The notes under the pieces: generated by a model
What the model saw: only the letters and a program-made list of their open reading frames with translations
Told to the model about the DNA's origin: nothing
Database searches by the model: none
Shown: piece after piece, positions 9,607 through 18,089 of the stretch
How positions within the stretch are numbered: the stretch's first letter is position 1
How the letters are laid out: every line of letters starts with the position of its first letter
Program-made: the position numbers and the translations under genes
Assembly (NCBI RefSeq): GCF_014837165.1
Contig: NZ_JACSPM010000001.1
Location: forward strand, 1,384,304-1,448,303
Reading direction: 5' to 3'
Length of the DNA stretch: 64,000 bases
DNA from: Microbacterium gallinarum
GTDB taxonomy: Bacteria; Actinomycetota; Actinomycetes; Actinomycetales; Microbacteriaceae

Positions 9607-10384
9607 TCTCGGTACACCGCCCGCGGGGGCCTCCGGCCACGGAGCACGACGGCCGGTCATCGGCCTCACCACCTACCTCGAACGTGCGAAGCAGGGGGTG
9701 TGGGACGTGCGCGCCGCGTTCCTGCCGCAGCAGTACTTCGACGCAGTCACCGCGTCGGGCGGCATCGCCGTTCTGCTTCCCCCGCAGCCGGGTCCGGATG
9801 CCGCCGCCCCCGCGGTGCTCGAGGGGCTCGACGGCCTCATCCTGACCGGTGGGATGGATGTGCAGCCCGAGCTGTACGGTGCGGAGCGGCATCCGCTCAC
9901 CGATCCCGGGCGACCCGACCGCGACGAGTGGGAGCTCGCGCTGTTCCGCGGCGCCGAGGCGCGGCGCATGCCGGTGCTCGCGATCTGCCGCGGGCTGCAG
10001 CTTGTGAACGTGGCTCGTGGCGGCACGCTGCACCAGCACCTGCCCGACGCGCTCGGCACCGAGCGCTACCGCATCGGCGGCGGCGTCTTCGCGACGAACG
10101 AGGTGACGGTGGACGACGGATCCCGGCTGGCCGGGCTGGTCGGCGCCGGCACGCTCGACGTGCACAGCTACCATCATCAGGGCGTCGACCAGGTGGGTGC
10201 GGGGCTGATGGTGACGGCGCGCACCGACGACGGCCTGGTGCAGGCCTTCGAGTCGGACGACGACCAGTACCTCGTGGGGGTGCAGTGGCATCCCGAGGAG
10301 AATCTCGAGGACCGCCGGCTCTTCGCCGGCCTCGTCGCCGAGGCATCCGCCTACCGCGCCGCTTCTCAGGGGGTGTCCGCATGA
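9587..10384 (+). CDS. Gamma-glutamyl-amine hydrolase (class I glutamine amidotransferase, PuuD-like)
   Basis: This gene encodes 265 aa from GTG 9587, chosen for the GGGAGAGG just upstream; ATG 9554 is an alternative that overlaps the ligase gene by 53 nt. The peptidase C26 fold is shown by LTGGMDVQPELYG, the nucleophile elbow AICRGLQLVNVARGG (Cys in ICRG) and the catalytic His and Glu in VQWHPEEN near the C-terminus. The family releases glutamate from gamma-glutamyl conjugates such as gamma-glutamyl-GABA. Here it would do the last step of the route begun by the adjacent ligase. The start lies inside the ligase gene end, and the stop overlaps the ALDH start (ATGA). Confidence 0.88.
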   Translation: MDLSASDLGTPPAGASGHGARRPVIGLTTYLERAKQGVWDVRAAFLPQQYFDAVTASGGIAVLLPPQPGPDAAAPAVLEGLDGLILTGGMDVQPELYGAERHPLTDPGRPDRDEWELALFRGAEARRMPVLAICRGLQLVNVARGGTLHQHLPDALGTERYRIGGGVFATNEVTVDDGSRLAGLVGAGTLDVHSYHHQGVDQVGAGLMVTARTDDGLVQAFESDDDQYLVGVQWHPEENLEDRRLFAGLVAEASAYRAASQGVSA

Positions 10385-11745
10385 GCAGCACGTTCACCGT
10401 CATCAATCCGGCGACCGCGCAGGCGATCCGCGAGATCGGGCGCGCGAGCGTCGACGAGGTCGATGAGGCCATCGCCCAGGCCGTCCGCGCGCAGCGGGCG
10501 TGGGCGGGTCGTGCACCCGTCGCCCGGGCCGACGCGCTGCGCGCGTTCGCCCGTGCGGTCGAGGACCATGTCGAGGAGCTCGCGCAGCTCGAGGTGCTCA
10601 ACTCGGGGCATCCGATCGGATCCGCTCGCTGGGAGGCATCGCACGTCGCCCAGGTGCTCAACTTCTACGCGGGCGCCCCCGAGCGGTTGAGCGGCCTGCA
10701 GATCCCGGTCGCCGGGGGGCTCGACGTGACCTTCCATGAGCCGTACGGCGTGGTCGGCATCATCGTGCCGTGGAACTTTCCGATGACGATCGCGTCGTGG
10801 GGCTTCGCGCCCGCGCTCGCCGCAGGGAACGCCGTGGTGCTGAAGCCCGCGGAGCTCACACCCCTCACGGCGCTCCGGCTGGGTGAGCTGGCGCTCGAGG
10901 CAGGACTGCCCGAAGGGCTGTTCACGGTCGTGACCGGCTCGGGCTCGGTCGTCGGGCAGCGGTTCGTGTCGCACCCGGACGTGCGCAAGGTGGTGTTCAC
11001 CGGGTCGACGGAGGTGGGGACGGATGTCGCGGCCGGCTGCGCCCGCAACCTCAAGCCCGTCACCCTCGAGCTCGGAGGCAAGAGCGCCAACATCGTGTTC
11101 GACGACGCCGATCTCGAACTGGCGGCGGCGTCGGCTCCCGGTGCGGTGTTCGACAACGCCGGACAGGACTGCTGCGCGCGCAGCCGCATCCTGGTGCAGC
11201 GCTCGGTGTACGACCGGTTCCTCGAACTGCTCGAGCCGGCGGTGCGCGACTGGCAGGTCGGTGATCCGGCGCTCGAGTCGACGCAGATGGGGCCGCTGAT
11301 CTCGGCCTCGCACCGATCGACCGTCGCGTCGTTCCTCGACGGCGCGGACATCGCGTTCCACGGCTCGGCTCCGGAGGGCGACGGGTTCTGGTTCGCGCCG
11401 CACGTCGTGCTCGCCTCGCCGCAGGACCGCCTCGCACAGGAGGAGGTGTTCGGGCCGGTCGTCGCCGTGCTGCCGTTCGACGACGAGGCCGACGGCATCC
11501 GTCTCGCCAACGACACGATCTACGGGCTGGCCGGCTCGATCTGGACCGAGAACCTCGGCCGGGCCGTCCGCGTCTCGCGCGCCGTGAAGAGCGGTGTTCT
11601 GTCGGTCAACTCCCACTCCTCGGTGCGCTACTCGACCCCGTTCGGCGGCATGAAGGCCTCGGGACTCGGCCGCGAGCTCGGCCCCGACGCCGCCGAGCAC
11701 TTCACCGAGACCAAGAACGTCTTCTTCGCGACGGATGCCTCGTGA
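10381..11745 (+). CDS. NAD(P)-dependent aldehyde dehydrogenase
   Basis: This gene encodes 454 aa of the ALDH superfamily. It has PWNFPMTIASW (cofactor cleft), FTGSTEVGTDV, the general-base Glu in TLELGGKSANIVF, the catalytic Cys in NAGQDCCARSRI and the closing EVFGPVVAVLPF. ATG 10381 overlaps the upstream stop by ATGA, so the two genes are translationally coupled. In the proposed pathway it oxidises a gamma-glutamyl-amino-aldehyde to the acid before the hydrolase acts, the role of PuuC in the Puu pathway. The frame stays open upstream to 9700, but that part is a shadow of the hydrolase gene. Confidence 0.93.
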   Translation: MSSTFTVINPATAQAIREIGRASVDEVDEAIAQAVRAQRAWAGRAPVARADALRAFARAVEDHVEELAQLEVLNSGHPIGSARWEASHVAQVLNFYAGAPERLSGLQIPVAGGLDVTFHEPYGVVGIIVPWNFPMTIASWGFAPALAAGNAVVLKPAELTPLTALRLGELALEAGLPEGLFTVVTGSGSVVGQRFVSHPDVRKVVFTGSTEVGTDVAAGCARNLKPVTLELGGKSANIVFDDADLELAAASAPGAVFDNAGQDCCARSRILVQRSVYDRFLELLEPAVRDWQVGDPALESTQMGPLISASHRSTVASFLDGADIAFHGSAPEGDGFWFAPHVVLASPQDRLAQEEVFGPVVAVLPFDDEADGIRLANDTIYGLAGSIWTENLGRAVRVSRAVKSGVLSVNSHSSVRYSTPFGGMKASGLGRELGPDAAEHFTETKNVFFATDAS

Positions 11746-11806
11746 CCGGCATCCGGTCGCGGAGCGACCCAAGCGAGACGAAACGCCCCGCACGAACGGA
11801 GAACCC

Positions 11807-12586
11807 ATGACCATCGACCTCACCCAGCGCCTCGAGGACCGGGTCGCGATCATCACCGGCGGCGCGTCCGGGATCGGGCTCGCGACCGCGCGCCGCTTCG
11901 CCGCCGAGGGTGCGGAGGTCGTCATCGCCGATCTCGACCCGACGTCGGGCCAGGCTGCGGCGACCGAGGTCGGAGGCGTGTACCGGCATGTGAACGTGGC
12001 GGACGAGGCATCCGTCAACGAGCTCTTCGACGGGGTCGCAGCCGAATTCGGCCGGCTCGACATCGCGTTCAACAACGCCGGGATCTCGCCCGCCGACGAC
12101 GACTCGATCGAGACGACCGAGCTTCCGGCGTGGGACCGCGTACAGGACGTCAACCTCAAGAGCGTGTACCTGTGCTCGCGCGCGGCGCTGCGGCACATGG
12201 TCCCGGCGGGCAAGGGCTCGATCATCAACACGGCGTCGTTCGTCGCGCTGCTCGGGTCGGCGACCTCGCAGATCTCCTACACGGCCTCGAAGGGCGGTGT
12301 GCTCGCGATGACCCGTGAGCTCGGCGTGCAGTTCGCCCGCCAGGGGGTGCGCGTGAACGCGCTGTGCCCCGGGCCGGTGAACACACCGCTCCTGCAGGAG
12401 CTGTTCGCCAAGGACCCGGAGCGCGCACAGCGCCGGCTCGTGCACGTGCCGATGGGCCGCTTCGCCGAGCCGGAGGAGCTCGCGGCCTCGGTCGCGTTCC
12501 TCGCTTCGGACGACGCGTCGTTCATCACGGCCACGGCCTTCGTCGTCGATGGCGGCATCACCAACGCCTACGTCACCCCGCTGTGA
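11807..12586 (+). CDS. SDR family oxidoreductase
   Basis: This gene encodes a 259-aa classical short-chain dehydrogenase. It has the nucleotide motif TGGASGIG (about residues 18-25), NNAG at about 85, a catalytic Ser in NTASFVALLG, and Tyr/Lys in SYTASKGG. ATG 11807 follows GGAG. It lies 61 nt after the ALDH gene in the same operon. Because the cluster has no FAD amine oxidase (PuuB), this enzyme is the obvious candidate for the first oxidation, of an alcohol group. That would suit gamma-glutamylethanolamide better than gamma-glutamylputrescine. This assignment is inference from context. Confidence 0.9.
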   Translation: MTIDLTQRLEDRVAIITGGASGIGLATARRFAAEGAEVVIADLDPTSGQAAATEVGGVYRHVNVADEASVNELFDGVAAEFGRLDIAFNNAGISPADDDSIETTELPAWDRVQDVNLKSVYLCSRAALRHMVPAGKGSIINTASFVALLGSATSQISYTASKGGVLAMTRELGVQFARQGVRVNALCPGPVNTPLLQELFAKDPERAQRRLVHVPMGRFAEPEELAASVAFLASDDASFITATAFVVDGGITNAYVTPL

Positions 12587-12595
12587 CGATGAACG

Positions 12596-12603
12596 TGTGC
12601 ACA
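12596..12603. promoter_or_regulatory. Palindrome TGTGCACA upstream of the GntR gene
   Basis: An 8-bp perfect palindrome lies 9 nt after the SDR stop and 95 nt before the GntR start. It is a possible site for autoregulation, but short enough to be chance. Confidence 0.25.
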
Positions 12604-12698
12604 ATGTCGGCACGTCGGCCGGCATCTCGAACTGACGGGGACTCCTCGGGCGGTTCGCGCCGGGATCGCCGACGTTGTGCTTGCTGCGAGGATGCGCG

Positions 12699-13415
12699 AT
12701 GACCGAGACGCCGCTGCGCGAGGTGCGCCGGGCCGTGTACCGGCCCGTTCGTGAGGGCAACGCCCTTGAAGACACCGTGGCGCGCCTGGTGCAGACGATC
12801 CGGCTCGGCGTGGTCGCGCCGGGAGAGTCGCTCCCGGCCGAGCGCGAACTGGCGACGCTGTACGCGGTGAGTCGCGACACCGTGCGCGAAGCCATCCGCG
12901 AGCTCGCCGACACCGGCTACCTCGTGCGCCGGCGAGGCCGCTACGGCGGCACGTTCGTCGCCGACCCGCTGCCCCAGCCGCCGCATCCCGGACAGGTCGA
13001 TCCCGCCCAGCTCGACGACGTGCTCGGCCTGCGGCGGGTGCTGGAGGCCGGAGCAGCGCGGGCGGCGGCATCGCGTTCTCTCCGTCCCGAGCAGCGGGAC
13101 GAACTGTGGGCGCGCTACGAGGCCGTCTCGGCGGCGTCCGCCACCGACTACCGCCGCCTCGACACCCTGCTGCACCTGGTGATCGCCGAGGTCGCGGGCA
13201 TCCCCTCACTCGTCGCGCTCGCTGCCGAGAACCGGGCGCAGGTGAACGCGTGGCTCGACACGTTCCCGCTGCTGCCGCGCAACATCGAGCACGCCAACGC
13301 CCAGCACGAGCACATCGTCACCGCGATTCTGGCCGGGCGAGCGGATGCCGCGGAGGCCGCGGTACTCGACCACCTGGCCGGCACCGAGGCCCTGCTTCGA
13401 GGCTTCCTCGCCTGA
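12699..13415 (+). CDS. GntR/FadR family transcriptional regulator
   Basis: This gene encodes 238 aa. The N-terminal winged helix-turn-helix spans about residues 22-95 (LPAERELATLYAVSRDTVRE, then RRRGRYGGTFV). A helical FCD effector domain follows with conserved polar ligands (His in LHLVIAEVAG and HANAQHEHI), as in metal-dependent FadR-type regulators. ATG 12699 follows GAGGA; a start at 12675 is possible. It lies 112 nt after the SDR gene, at the end of the gamma-glutamylation cluster, and is the likely local repressor. The effector could be a pathway intermediate such as the amine or its gamma-glutamyl conjugate. Confidence 0.9.
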   Translation: MTETPLREVRRAVYRPVREGNALEDTVARLVQTIRLGVVAPGESLPAERELATLYAVSRDTVREAIRELADTGYLVRRRGRYGGTFVADPLPQPPHPGQVDPAQLDDVLGLRRVLEAGAARAAASRSLRPEQRDELWARYEAVSAASATDYRRLDTLLHLVIAEVAGIPSLVALAAENRAQVNAWLDTFPLLPRNIEHANAQHEHIVTAILAGRADAAEAAVLDHLAGTEALLRGFLA

Positions 13416-13527
13416 CCGGATCCGGTGGCGGGCGTTCTCGGTCTGGGCGCTCGCCTGTCGCAACGGGCCGGGTGCGGCGGCACTTCGTGACAGGTGAGCA
13501 AGCGCGGGGACGGGGCGGCGGGGCGTC

Positions 13528-13533
13528 TACGCT
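13528..13533 (+). promoter_or_regulatory. -10 element of a leaderless promoter
   Basis: TACGCT ends 6 nt before the ATG at 13540. Confidence 0.45.
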
Positions 13534-13539
13534 GGACGG

Positions 13540-13947
13540 ATGGCCGGCAAGAAGCGCGCGAAGAAGAAGGAACCTCTCGAGTTCCGCAACACGCAGCTGA
13601 GCGACGCGCTGCAGACCCAGGACATGGCGGCCGTCGCCTTCGCGCTGAGGCACGGGCCCACTGTCGTGCCGCTCATGCATCCGCGGCAGCGGGACAACCC
13701 GCTCGACGTCGGCGAGGTCTGGACCTACCGCGACCCCCGCACCGGCGATATCGCCCTGCTGCTCTTCAGCGACGCGGCGCACAAGCCCGAGACCCTGCCG
13801 CCCGGTGTGGCGCTGCAGTCCCCGGCCTGGCTTCGCTCCTTCCTCGGCACGCACGAGGAGGAGATCACGACGGTCTTCTTCGACATCGCGGGCCCGCACC
13901 CGCTGCAGGCGACTCCGGCTGACCTCATCGCCGCGCTCGACGCCTGA
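13540..13947 (+). CDS. SseB-like hypothetical protein
   Basis: This gene encodes 135 aa. A lysine-rich start (GKKRAKKKE) precedes a single alpha/beta domain. The pattern LSDALQTQDMAAVAFALRHGPTV, then a strand with LLLFSDAAHKPE and AWLRSFLG, resembles the N-terminal SseB domain found in many actinobacterial proteins of unknown role. It appears to have its own leaderless promoter. The neighbours give no clear functional link. The product is cytoplasmic, with no signal peptide or membrane segment. Confidence 0.65.
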   Translation: MAGKKRAKKKEPLEFRNTQLSDALQTQDMAAVAFALRHGPTVVPLMHPRQRDNPLDVGEVWTYRDPRTGDIALLLFSDAAHKPETLPPGVALQSPAWLRSFLGTHEEEITTVFFDIAGPHPLQATPADLIAALDA

Positions 13948-13976
13948 TCGTGACGATCGGCGCCACGCACCGGCGC

Positions 13977-13982
13977 TACGCT
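13977..13982 (+). promoter_or_regulatory. -10 element of a leaderless promoter
   Basis: TACGCT ends 6 nt before the ATG at 13989. It supports that start over the GTG at 13950. Confidence 0.45.
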
Positions 13983-13988
13983 CGGGCC

Positions 13989-14384
13989 ATGTTCCGAGCG
14001 GTGGGATGCCTCGTGCTCGCGGTCGGCGGTGCGGCAGCGCTCGTCGGTTGCACGGCGATCGGCGCCGCGATCCCCACTACGGGCCCGATCGCTGTCCATC
14101 CGCGACCGGAAGCCGGCATGGACGCCCTGCTCGAGGGCGTCCTGCGCACCGACGGCGGCTGCGTGCGCGTGGAGCACGAGGGCGGCACCGCCGTGCCGAC
14201 GTTCCCGGCGGGCGACGGCTCGTGGTCGGGCGACACGCTGACCTGGCGCGGCGACGAGTACACCGACGGCGACCCGATCGCCCTCGGCGGCGGGTTCATG
14301 GGCACGGCGTCCGCTCCGTCGTCGAACGGCTACATGCCGGAGGCCTGCGTCGGACTCGAGGTCTTCGTGGTGTCTCCGTACTGA
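13989..14384 (+). CDS. Small predicted lipoprotein
   Basis: This gene encodes 131 aa. A short signal sequence (MFRAVGCLVLAVGGAAALVGC) ends in the lipobox LVGC, so the mature protein would be lipid-anchored on the outer face of the membrane. The rest is a compact, beta-rich domain of about 105 residues with two Cys (GGCVRVEHEG and EACVGLEV) that could form a disulfide. No enzyme motif was recognised. The frame extends upstream to a GTG at 13950, but the promoter position and the signal peptide favour 13989. It is convergent with radA, with 7 nt between the stops. Confidence 0.65.
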   Translation: MFRAVGCLVLAVGGAAALVGCTAIGAAIPTTGPIAVHPRPEAGMDALLEGVLRTDGGCVRVEHEGGTAVPTFPAGDGSWSGDTLTWRGDEYTDGDPIALGGGFMGTASAPSSNGYMPEACVGLEVFVVSPY

Positions 14385-14391
14385 CCCGCGC

Positions 14392-15762
14392 TCAGAACTC
14401 CGGGACGTCGGCCCCACGCGTCGGCCGCACGCGCGCCCGGACGTCGTTGAGCGCGCCGCGGAGCGTGCCCGACCGGTTGTCGATCACGTCGGTGTAGCCG
14501 AGCCGCGCGGCCTCGGACCGCCGCTGCACCGCCTGGGTCACCGGCCGCACCTCGCCCGCGAGACTGAGCTCGCCTACTGCGGCGAGCGTCTTGGGCGACG
14601 ACTCGTTGTTCACGGCGCCCGCGACGGCGATCGCGATCGCGAGGTCGGCCGCCGGCTCGGTGAACCGCACGCCGCCGACGGTCGAGACGTAGACGTCCTT
14701 GTCGCTGGTCTTGATGCCACCCCGTTTCTCGAGCACCGCCAGCACCATGGCGACGCGCGCAGCATCGACCCCGTTCACGATGCGGCGGGGGTTCGGGCTC
14801 GTCGCCGTGATCGTCAGGGCCTGCACCTCGACGGGCATGGCGCGCTTGCCTTCGAGCGCGATCGCGACGCACGTGCCGGGCTCGGGAGAGCCGTGGCCGA
14901 GGAACAGCGCGCTCGGGTCGGGCACCTCGGCGATGCCGGCGCCGGTCATGTCGAAGCATCCGACCTCGTCTGTCGGCCCGAAGCGGTTCTTGAGCGCCCG
15001 CACGAACCGCAGCGAGGTCTGCCGATCGCCCTCGAAATGGCAGACGACGTCGACCAGGTGCTCGAGGATGCGCGGGCCTGCGATCGTGCCGTCCTTGGTC
15101 ACGTGCCCGACGATGATCACGGGAAGCCCGCGCTCCTTCGCCACGCGGATGAGAGTGGAGGCCACTTCGCGCACCTGCGACGGGTGCCCGGCCATGCCCT
15201 CGGACAGCGACGACGCGACGGTCTGCACCGAGTCGACGATCAGCAGCTCGGGCCGCACCTCGTCGACGTGCCCCAGGATCGTCGCGAGGTCGGTCTCGCT
15301 CGCGAGATAGAGCTCGTCGTGCAGGGCGCCGGTGCGCTCGGCGCGCAGGCGCACCTGTGCCGTGGACTCCTCGGCCGACGCGTACAGCACCCGCCGCCCC
15401 GCCTTCGCCGACTGCGCCGCCACCTCGAGCAGCAGCGTGGACTTGCCGACGCCCGGCTCGCCCGAGAGAAGGATCGCGGCACCCGGAACGACTCCACCGC
15501 CGAGCACGCGGTCGAACTCGCCGACGCCGCTCGTGCGCCGGGGGGCGTCGGTCGTGTCGATCCGCGTGATGGGCTGCGCCGCTCGACCGGCGCCGGGAGT
15601 CACCGGCGTGATCGATCGCAGCAGGCCGGTGGGCTCTGATGCCTCGACCACGGTGCCCCACTGCTGGCACTCGCCGCAGCGGCCGACCCACTTGATCGTC
15701 GTCCAGCCGCATTCGGTGCAGCGATACGGCGCGGTCTGCGTGGGTCGTCGGGTGGCGGCCAT
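14392..15762 (-). CDS. radA: DNA repair protein RadA
   Basis: This gene encodes 456 aa. The N-terminal C4 zinc finger (CTECGWTTIKWVGRCGECQQW, about residues 13-33) is followed by a RecA-like ATPase with Walker A GEPGVGKST and the RadA-specific KNRFG motif. A C-terminal Lon-protease-like domain without protease function carries TVGGVRFTEPAADLAIA. RadA/Sms promotes branch migration and processing of recombination intermediates. ATG 15762 is selected because a minus-strand TACGCT ends 6 nt before it; the open frame up to 15927 is antisense to the next gene. The gene is convergent with the small lipoprotein gene and divergent from an SRPBCC gene. Confidence 0.96.
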   Translation of the reverse strand: MAATRRPTQTAPYRCTECGWTTIKWVGRCGECQQWGTVVEASEPTGLLRSITPVTPGAGRAAQPITRIDTTDAPRRTSGVGEFDRVLGGGVVPGAAILLSGEPGVGKSTLLLEVAAQSAKAGRRVLYASAEESTAQVRLRAERTGALHDELYLASETDLATILGHVDEVRPELLIVDSVQTVASSLSEGMAGHPSQVREVASTLIRVAKERGLPVIIVGHVTKDGTIAGPRILEHLVDVVCHFEGDRQTSLRFVRALKNRFGPTDEVGCFDMTGAGIAEVPDPSALFLGHGSPEPGTCVAIALEGKRAMPVEVQALTITATSPNPRRIVNGVDAARVAMVLAVLEKRGGIKTSDKDVYVSTVGGVRFTEPAADLAIAIAVAGAVNNESSPKTLAAVGELSLAGEVRPVTQAVQRRSEAARLGYTDVIDNRSGTLRGALNDVRARVRPTRGADVPEF

Positions 15763-15768
15763 GGCCTC

Positions 15769-15774
15769 AGCGTA
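15769..15774 (-). promoter_or_regulatory. -10 element of the radA leaderless promoter
   Basis: The minus-strand TACGCT ends 6 nt before ATG 15762. It is back to back with the promoter of the divergent gene. Confidence 0.45.
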
Positions 15775-15808
15775 CGTCGGGGTCGCGACATCGTCCCCAG
15801 GCGCGGCG

Positions 15809-15814
15809 TAGGGT
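15809..15814 (+). promoter_or_regulatory. -10 element of a leaderless promoter
   Basis: TAGGGT ends 6 nt before ATG 15821. Confidence 0.45.
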
Positions 15815-15820
15815 GACCGC

Positions 15821-16288
15821 ATGCGGGTGGATGCGGCATCCCGGTTCATCGCGGCGGAGCCCGACGACGTCTTCCGCGCGTTCGTCGACCCGGCCGCGAT
15901 GCTCGCGTGGCTGCCGCCCGACGGCATGACGGCCCGGTTCGAGCGCTTCGACGCCGAGGCCGGCTACCGCATGGTGCTGACCTACGACGAACCGCCGGCG
16001 CAGGGCGGAAAGGCGACGGCGGAGTCGGATGTCGCGGACGTGCGCCGTGTCGACGTCGAGGCCGGCGAGCGCATCGTCGAGGAGGTCGACTTCCCGTCCG
16101 ACGATCCGGCGTTCTGCGGCATCATGACCATGACGTGGACGTTCACCGAGGGAGACGGCGGGACGTACGTCGTCGTCGAGGCGACCGGGGTGCCGCGCGG
16201 GATCGACCCCGGCGACCACGTCGTCGGCCTCGAGTCGTCTCTGAGCAACCTGGCGCGGTTCGTGGAGGACGGCCGCGGCATCCGCTGA
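15821..16288 (+). CDS. SRPBCC (START/AHSA1-like) family protein
   Basis: This gene encodes 155 aa. The helix-grip fold is suggested by the opening pattern (SRFIAAEPDDVFRAFVDP and LAWLPPDGM), beta strands ending in MTMTWTFTEGDGGTYV, and a long C-terminal helix (LESSLSNLARFVEDG). These are standard features of AHSA1/SRPBCC proteins, which bind hydrophobic ligands or serve as chaperone activators. The specific ligand is unknown. It is monocistronic with its own leaderless promoter and convergent with the oxygenase-like gene. Confidence 0.8.
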   Translation: MRVDAASRFIAAEPDDVFRAFVDPAAMLAWLPPDGMTARFERFDAEAGYRMVLTYDEPPAQGGKATAESDVADVRRVDVEAGERIVEEVDFPSDDPAFCGIMTMTWTFTEGDGGTYVVVEATGVPRGIDPGDHVVGLESSLSNLARFVEDGRGIR

Positions 16289-16308
16289 TCCTCGCGAAGC
16301 CGCGCGGG

Positions 16309-17082
16309 TCACCCCTCCGGCGCGACGAACGCGGCGCCGAGTGCGGCCATCGCCTGCCGCCGCTCCTCGAGCCGGCGATGCAGTTCGCGCTGCGCGTGCT
16401 CGACGGTCGTCGCGTCGAGCGGCGCACTGTCGACGCGGGCGACGCCGTGGTGCTCGTGGATGTACGCCTCGAGCTCGGGACCCGACTCCCACGAGACGAT
16501 CAGGCCGTAGCGCGGGCTGTCGCCGCGGTGCCACACCGCGTGCCAGAAGTGCTGGGTGTCGACGATCACGCGGGCGCCGGCGGGCAGCGGGATGCGCAGC
16601 TCCGTCGACGGGTCGAACCGGTCGCGGCGCAGGAGCAGTAAGGAGTCGGGGTCGTCGGTCAGATTGAAGAACGCGCGCACGACCCAGCCGGTGCCCTCGG
16701 GATTGAGTCGGTTGTTGTCGTCCTGGTGCAGGTTGTAGACCGCGTCGGCGTACGTGTTCGGCTGCAGCTCGATCACACGGCAGCGCCCGACACCCGCTCG
16801 CGGCTCCTGCGCGCGGCGCACCAGTGCCGGGGCGTGCGCGACCTGCGACGGGATCCACACCCCGTCCTTGTCGGCGCGCGGCGGCGTGTGGTTCCAGAAG
16901 CCGTTGCACTCGATCTCGCCGGCGTAGCTGGTGAGCGGGGCGAAGCGGGTCACACCCGACGAGCGCCAGCCGGTGTACTCGAGGTCGTGCCACTCCTCGG
17001 GGTCGCGGGCCTGGTCGTAGCGGTCGAGCACGACGTAGCCCGTCTCGGCGAGCGCGGGAACGGTGATGTGGCCGGTCGTCAC
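16309..17082 (-). CDS. Possible Fe(II)/2-oxoglutarate-type oxygenase (hypothetical)
   Basis: This gene encodes 257 aa from GTG 17082, which has GGAG 9 nt upstream. An HxD-like pair in NLHQDDNNRLNP, a distal His in DTQHFWHAVWHRGDSPRYG and a following Arg resemble the 2-His-1-carboxylate facial triad and 2-oxoglutarate salt-bridge Arg of phytanoyl-CoA-type dioxygenases. The overall sequence was not recognised as a named family, so this is a fold-level guess. The start lies 4 nt after the ldh stop, so it is very probably co-transcribed and perhaps translationally coupled with lactate dehydrogenase. The reason for that pairing is not apparent. Confidence 0.6.
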   Translation of the reverse strand: MTTGHITVPALAETGYVVLDRYDQARDPEEWHDLEYTGWRSSGVTRFAPLTSYAGEIECNGFWNHTPPRADKDGVWIPSQVAHAPALVRRAQEPRAGVGRCRVIELQPNTYADAVYNLHQDDNNRLNPEGTGWVVRAFFNLTDDPDSLLLLRRDRFDPSTELRIPLPAGARVIVDTQHFWHAVWHRGDSPRYGLIVSWESGPELEAYIHEHHGVARVDSAPLDATTVEHAQRELHRRLEERRQAMAALGAAFVAPEG

Positions 17083-17086
17083 GGGG

Positions 17087-18040
17087 TCAGCTCCGCAGCG
17101 AGTCGGCCACCTCGCGCAGCGCTTCGGCGGACCGGTGGAAGAGGTCGAGCTCGTGCGAGGCGAACTGGGTCTCGCGCACCGGGTGTGCACCCGTTGCGCT
17201 CACGACCGACGGCACCGAGAGGGCGACGCGGTCGACGCCGTGGAAGTCGCGCAGTACGGCCGACACGGGCATCACGGCGTGCTCGTCGTGGAGGATGGCC
17301 TCGATGATGCGCGCGCTCGACAGGCCGATCGCGTAGTTCGTCGCGCCCTTGCCCTGGATGACCTTGTAGGCCGCGTCGCGCACGTCGACCGCGATCTGAT
17401 CGAGCTCAGCCGCGCTCATGCGGTCGCCTGCCGGAGTGACCCAGTCGAGGATCGGCACGGTTCCGATGGTCGCGCGCGACCACAGCGGGAACTCGGTGTC
17501 GCCGTGCTCGCCCACGATGTAGGCGTGCACGCTGCCGGTCGAGACGCCCGCGCGCTCGGCGAGCTTCCAGCGCAGGCGCGACGTGTCGAGCACCGTCCCC
17601 GACGCGAAGATGCGCTCCGGCGGCAATCCGGTCGCCTCCTGCGCGAGCACCGTGAGTACGTCGCACGGGTTCGTGACGATGACGAAGATCGCTTCGGGCG
17701 CCGCCTCGAGCAGCTGCGGCATCATCTTCTTCATGATCCCGGCGTTGACGCCCGCGAGCTCGATCCGGGTCTGGCCGGGGTTCTGCTTCGCCCCCGCCGT
17801 GATCACGACGACGTGGGAGCCCTCGACCACCGAGAGGTCGCTGCCGCCGATGATGTCGCTCGAACCCGTGAACTGCGTGCCGTGGGCCAGATCGAGCACC
17901 TCGGCCTCGACCTTCTCGGTCGCGATGTCGTAGAGCGCCACGTGCCGCGCCGATCCGCGGATCAGCGCGGCGTACGCCGTGCTCGATCCGACGCTTCCGG
18001 CGCCGACGATGGTGACTTTCGAATTCTCGATGACGGCCAT
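17087..18040 (-). CDS. ldh: L-lactate dehydrogenase
   Basis: This gene encodes 317 aa. The N-terminal Rossmann motif VGAGSVGSSTAYA (about residues 11-23) binds NAD. The loop AGAKQNPGQTR carries the Gln at the specificity position that marks LDH rather than malate dehydrogenase. The active-site stretch GEHGDTEFPLWS supplies the catalytic His. It interconverts pyruvate and L-lactate in the cytoplasm. ATG 18040 is preceded by AAGACT at the leaderless spacing. The downstream oxygenase-like gene begins 4 nt after the stop. Confidence 0.95.
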   Translation of the reverse strand: MAVIENSKVTIVGAGSVGSSTAYAALIRGSARHVALYDIATEKVEAEVLDLAHGTQFTGSSDIIGGSDLSVVEGSHVVVITAGAKQNPGQTRIELAGVNAGIMKKMMPQLLEAAPEAIFVIVTNPCDVLTVLAQEATGLPPERIFASGTVLDTSRLRWKLAERAGVSTGSVHAYIVGEHGDTEFPLWSRATIGTVPILDWVTPAGDRMSAAELDQIAVDVRDAAYKVIQGKGATNYAIGLSSARIIEAILHDEHAVMPVSAVLRDFHGVDRVALSVPSVVSATGAHPVRETQFASHELDLFHRSAEALREVADSLRS

Positions 18041-18089
18041 GCCGCCAGTCTTGCAGTGAGCGGATGCCGCGGGCCAGGCGCGCGCCGTT

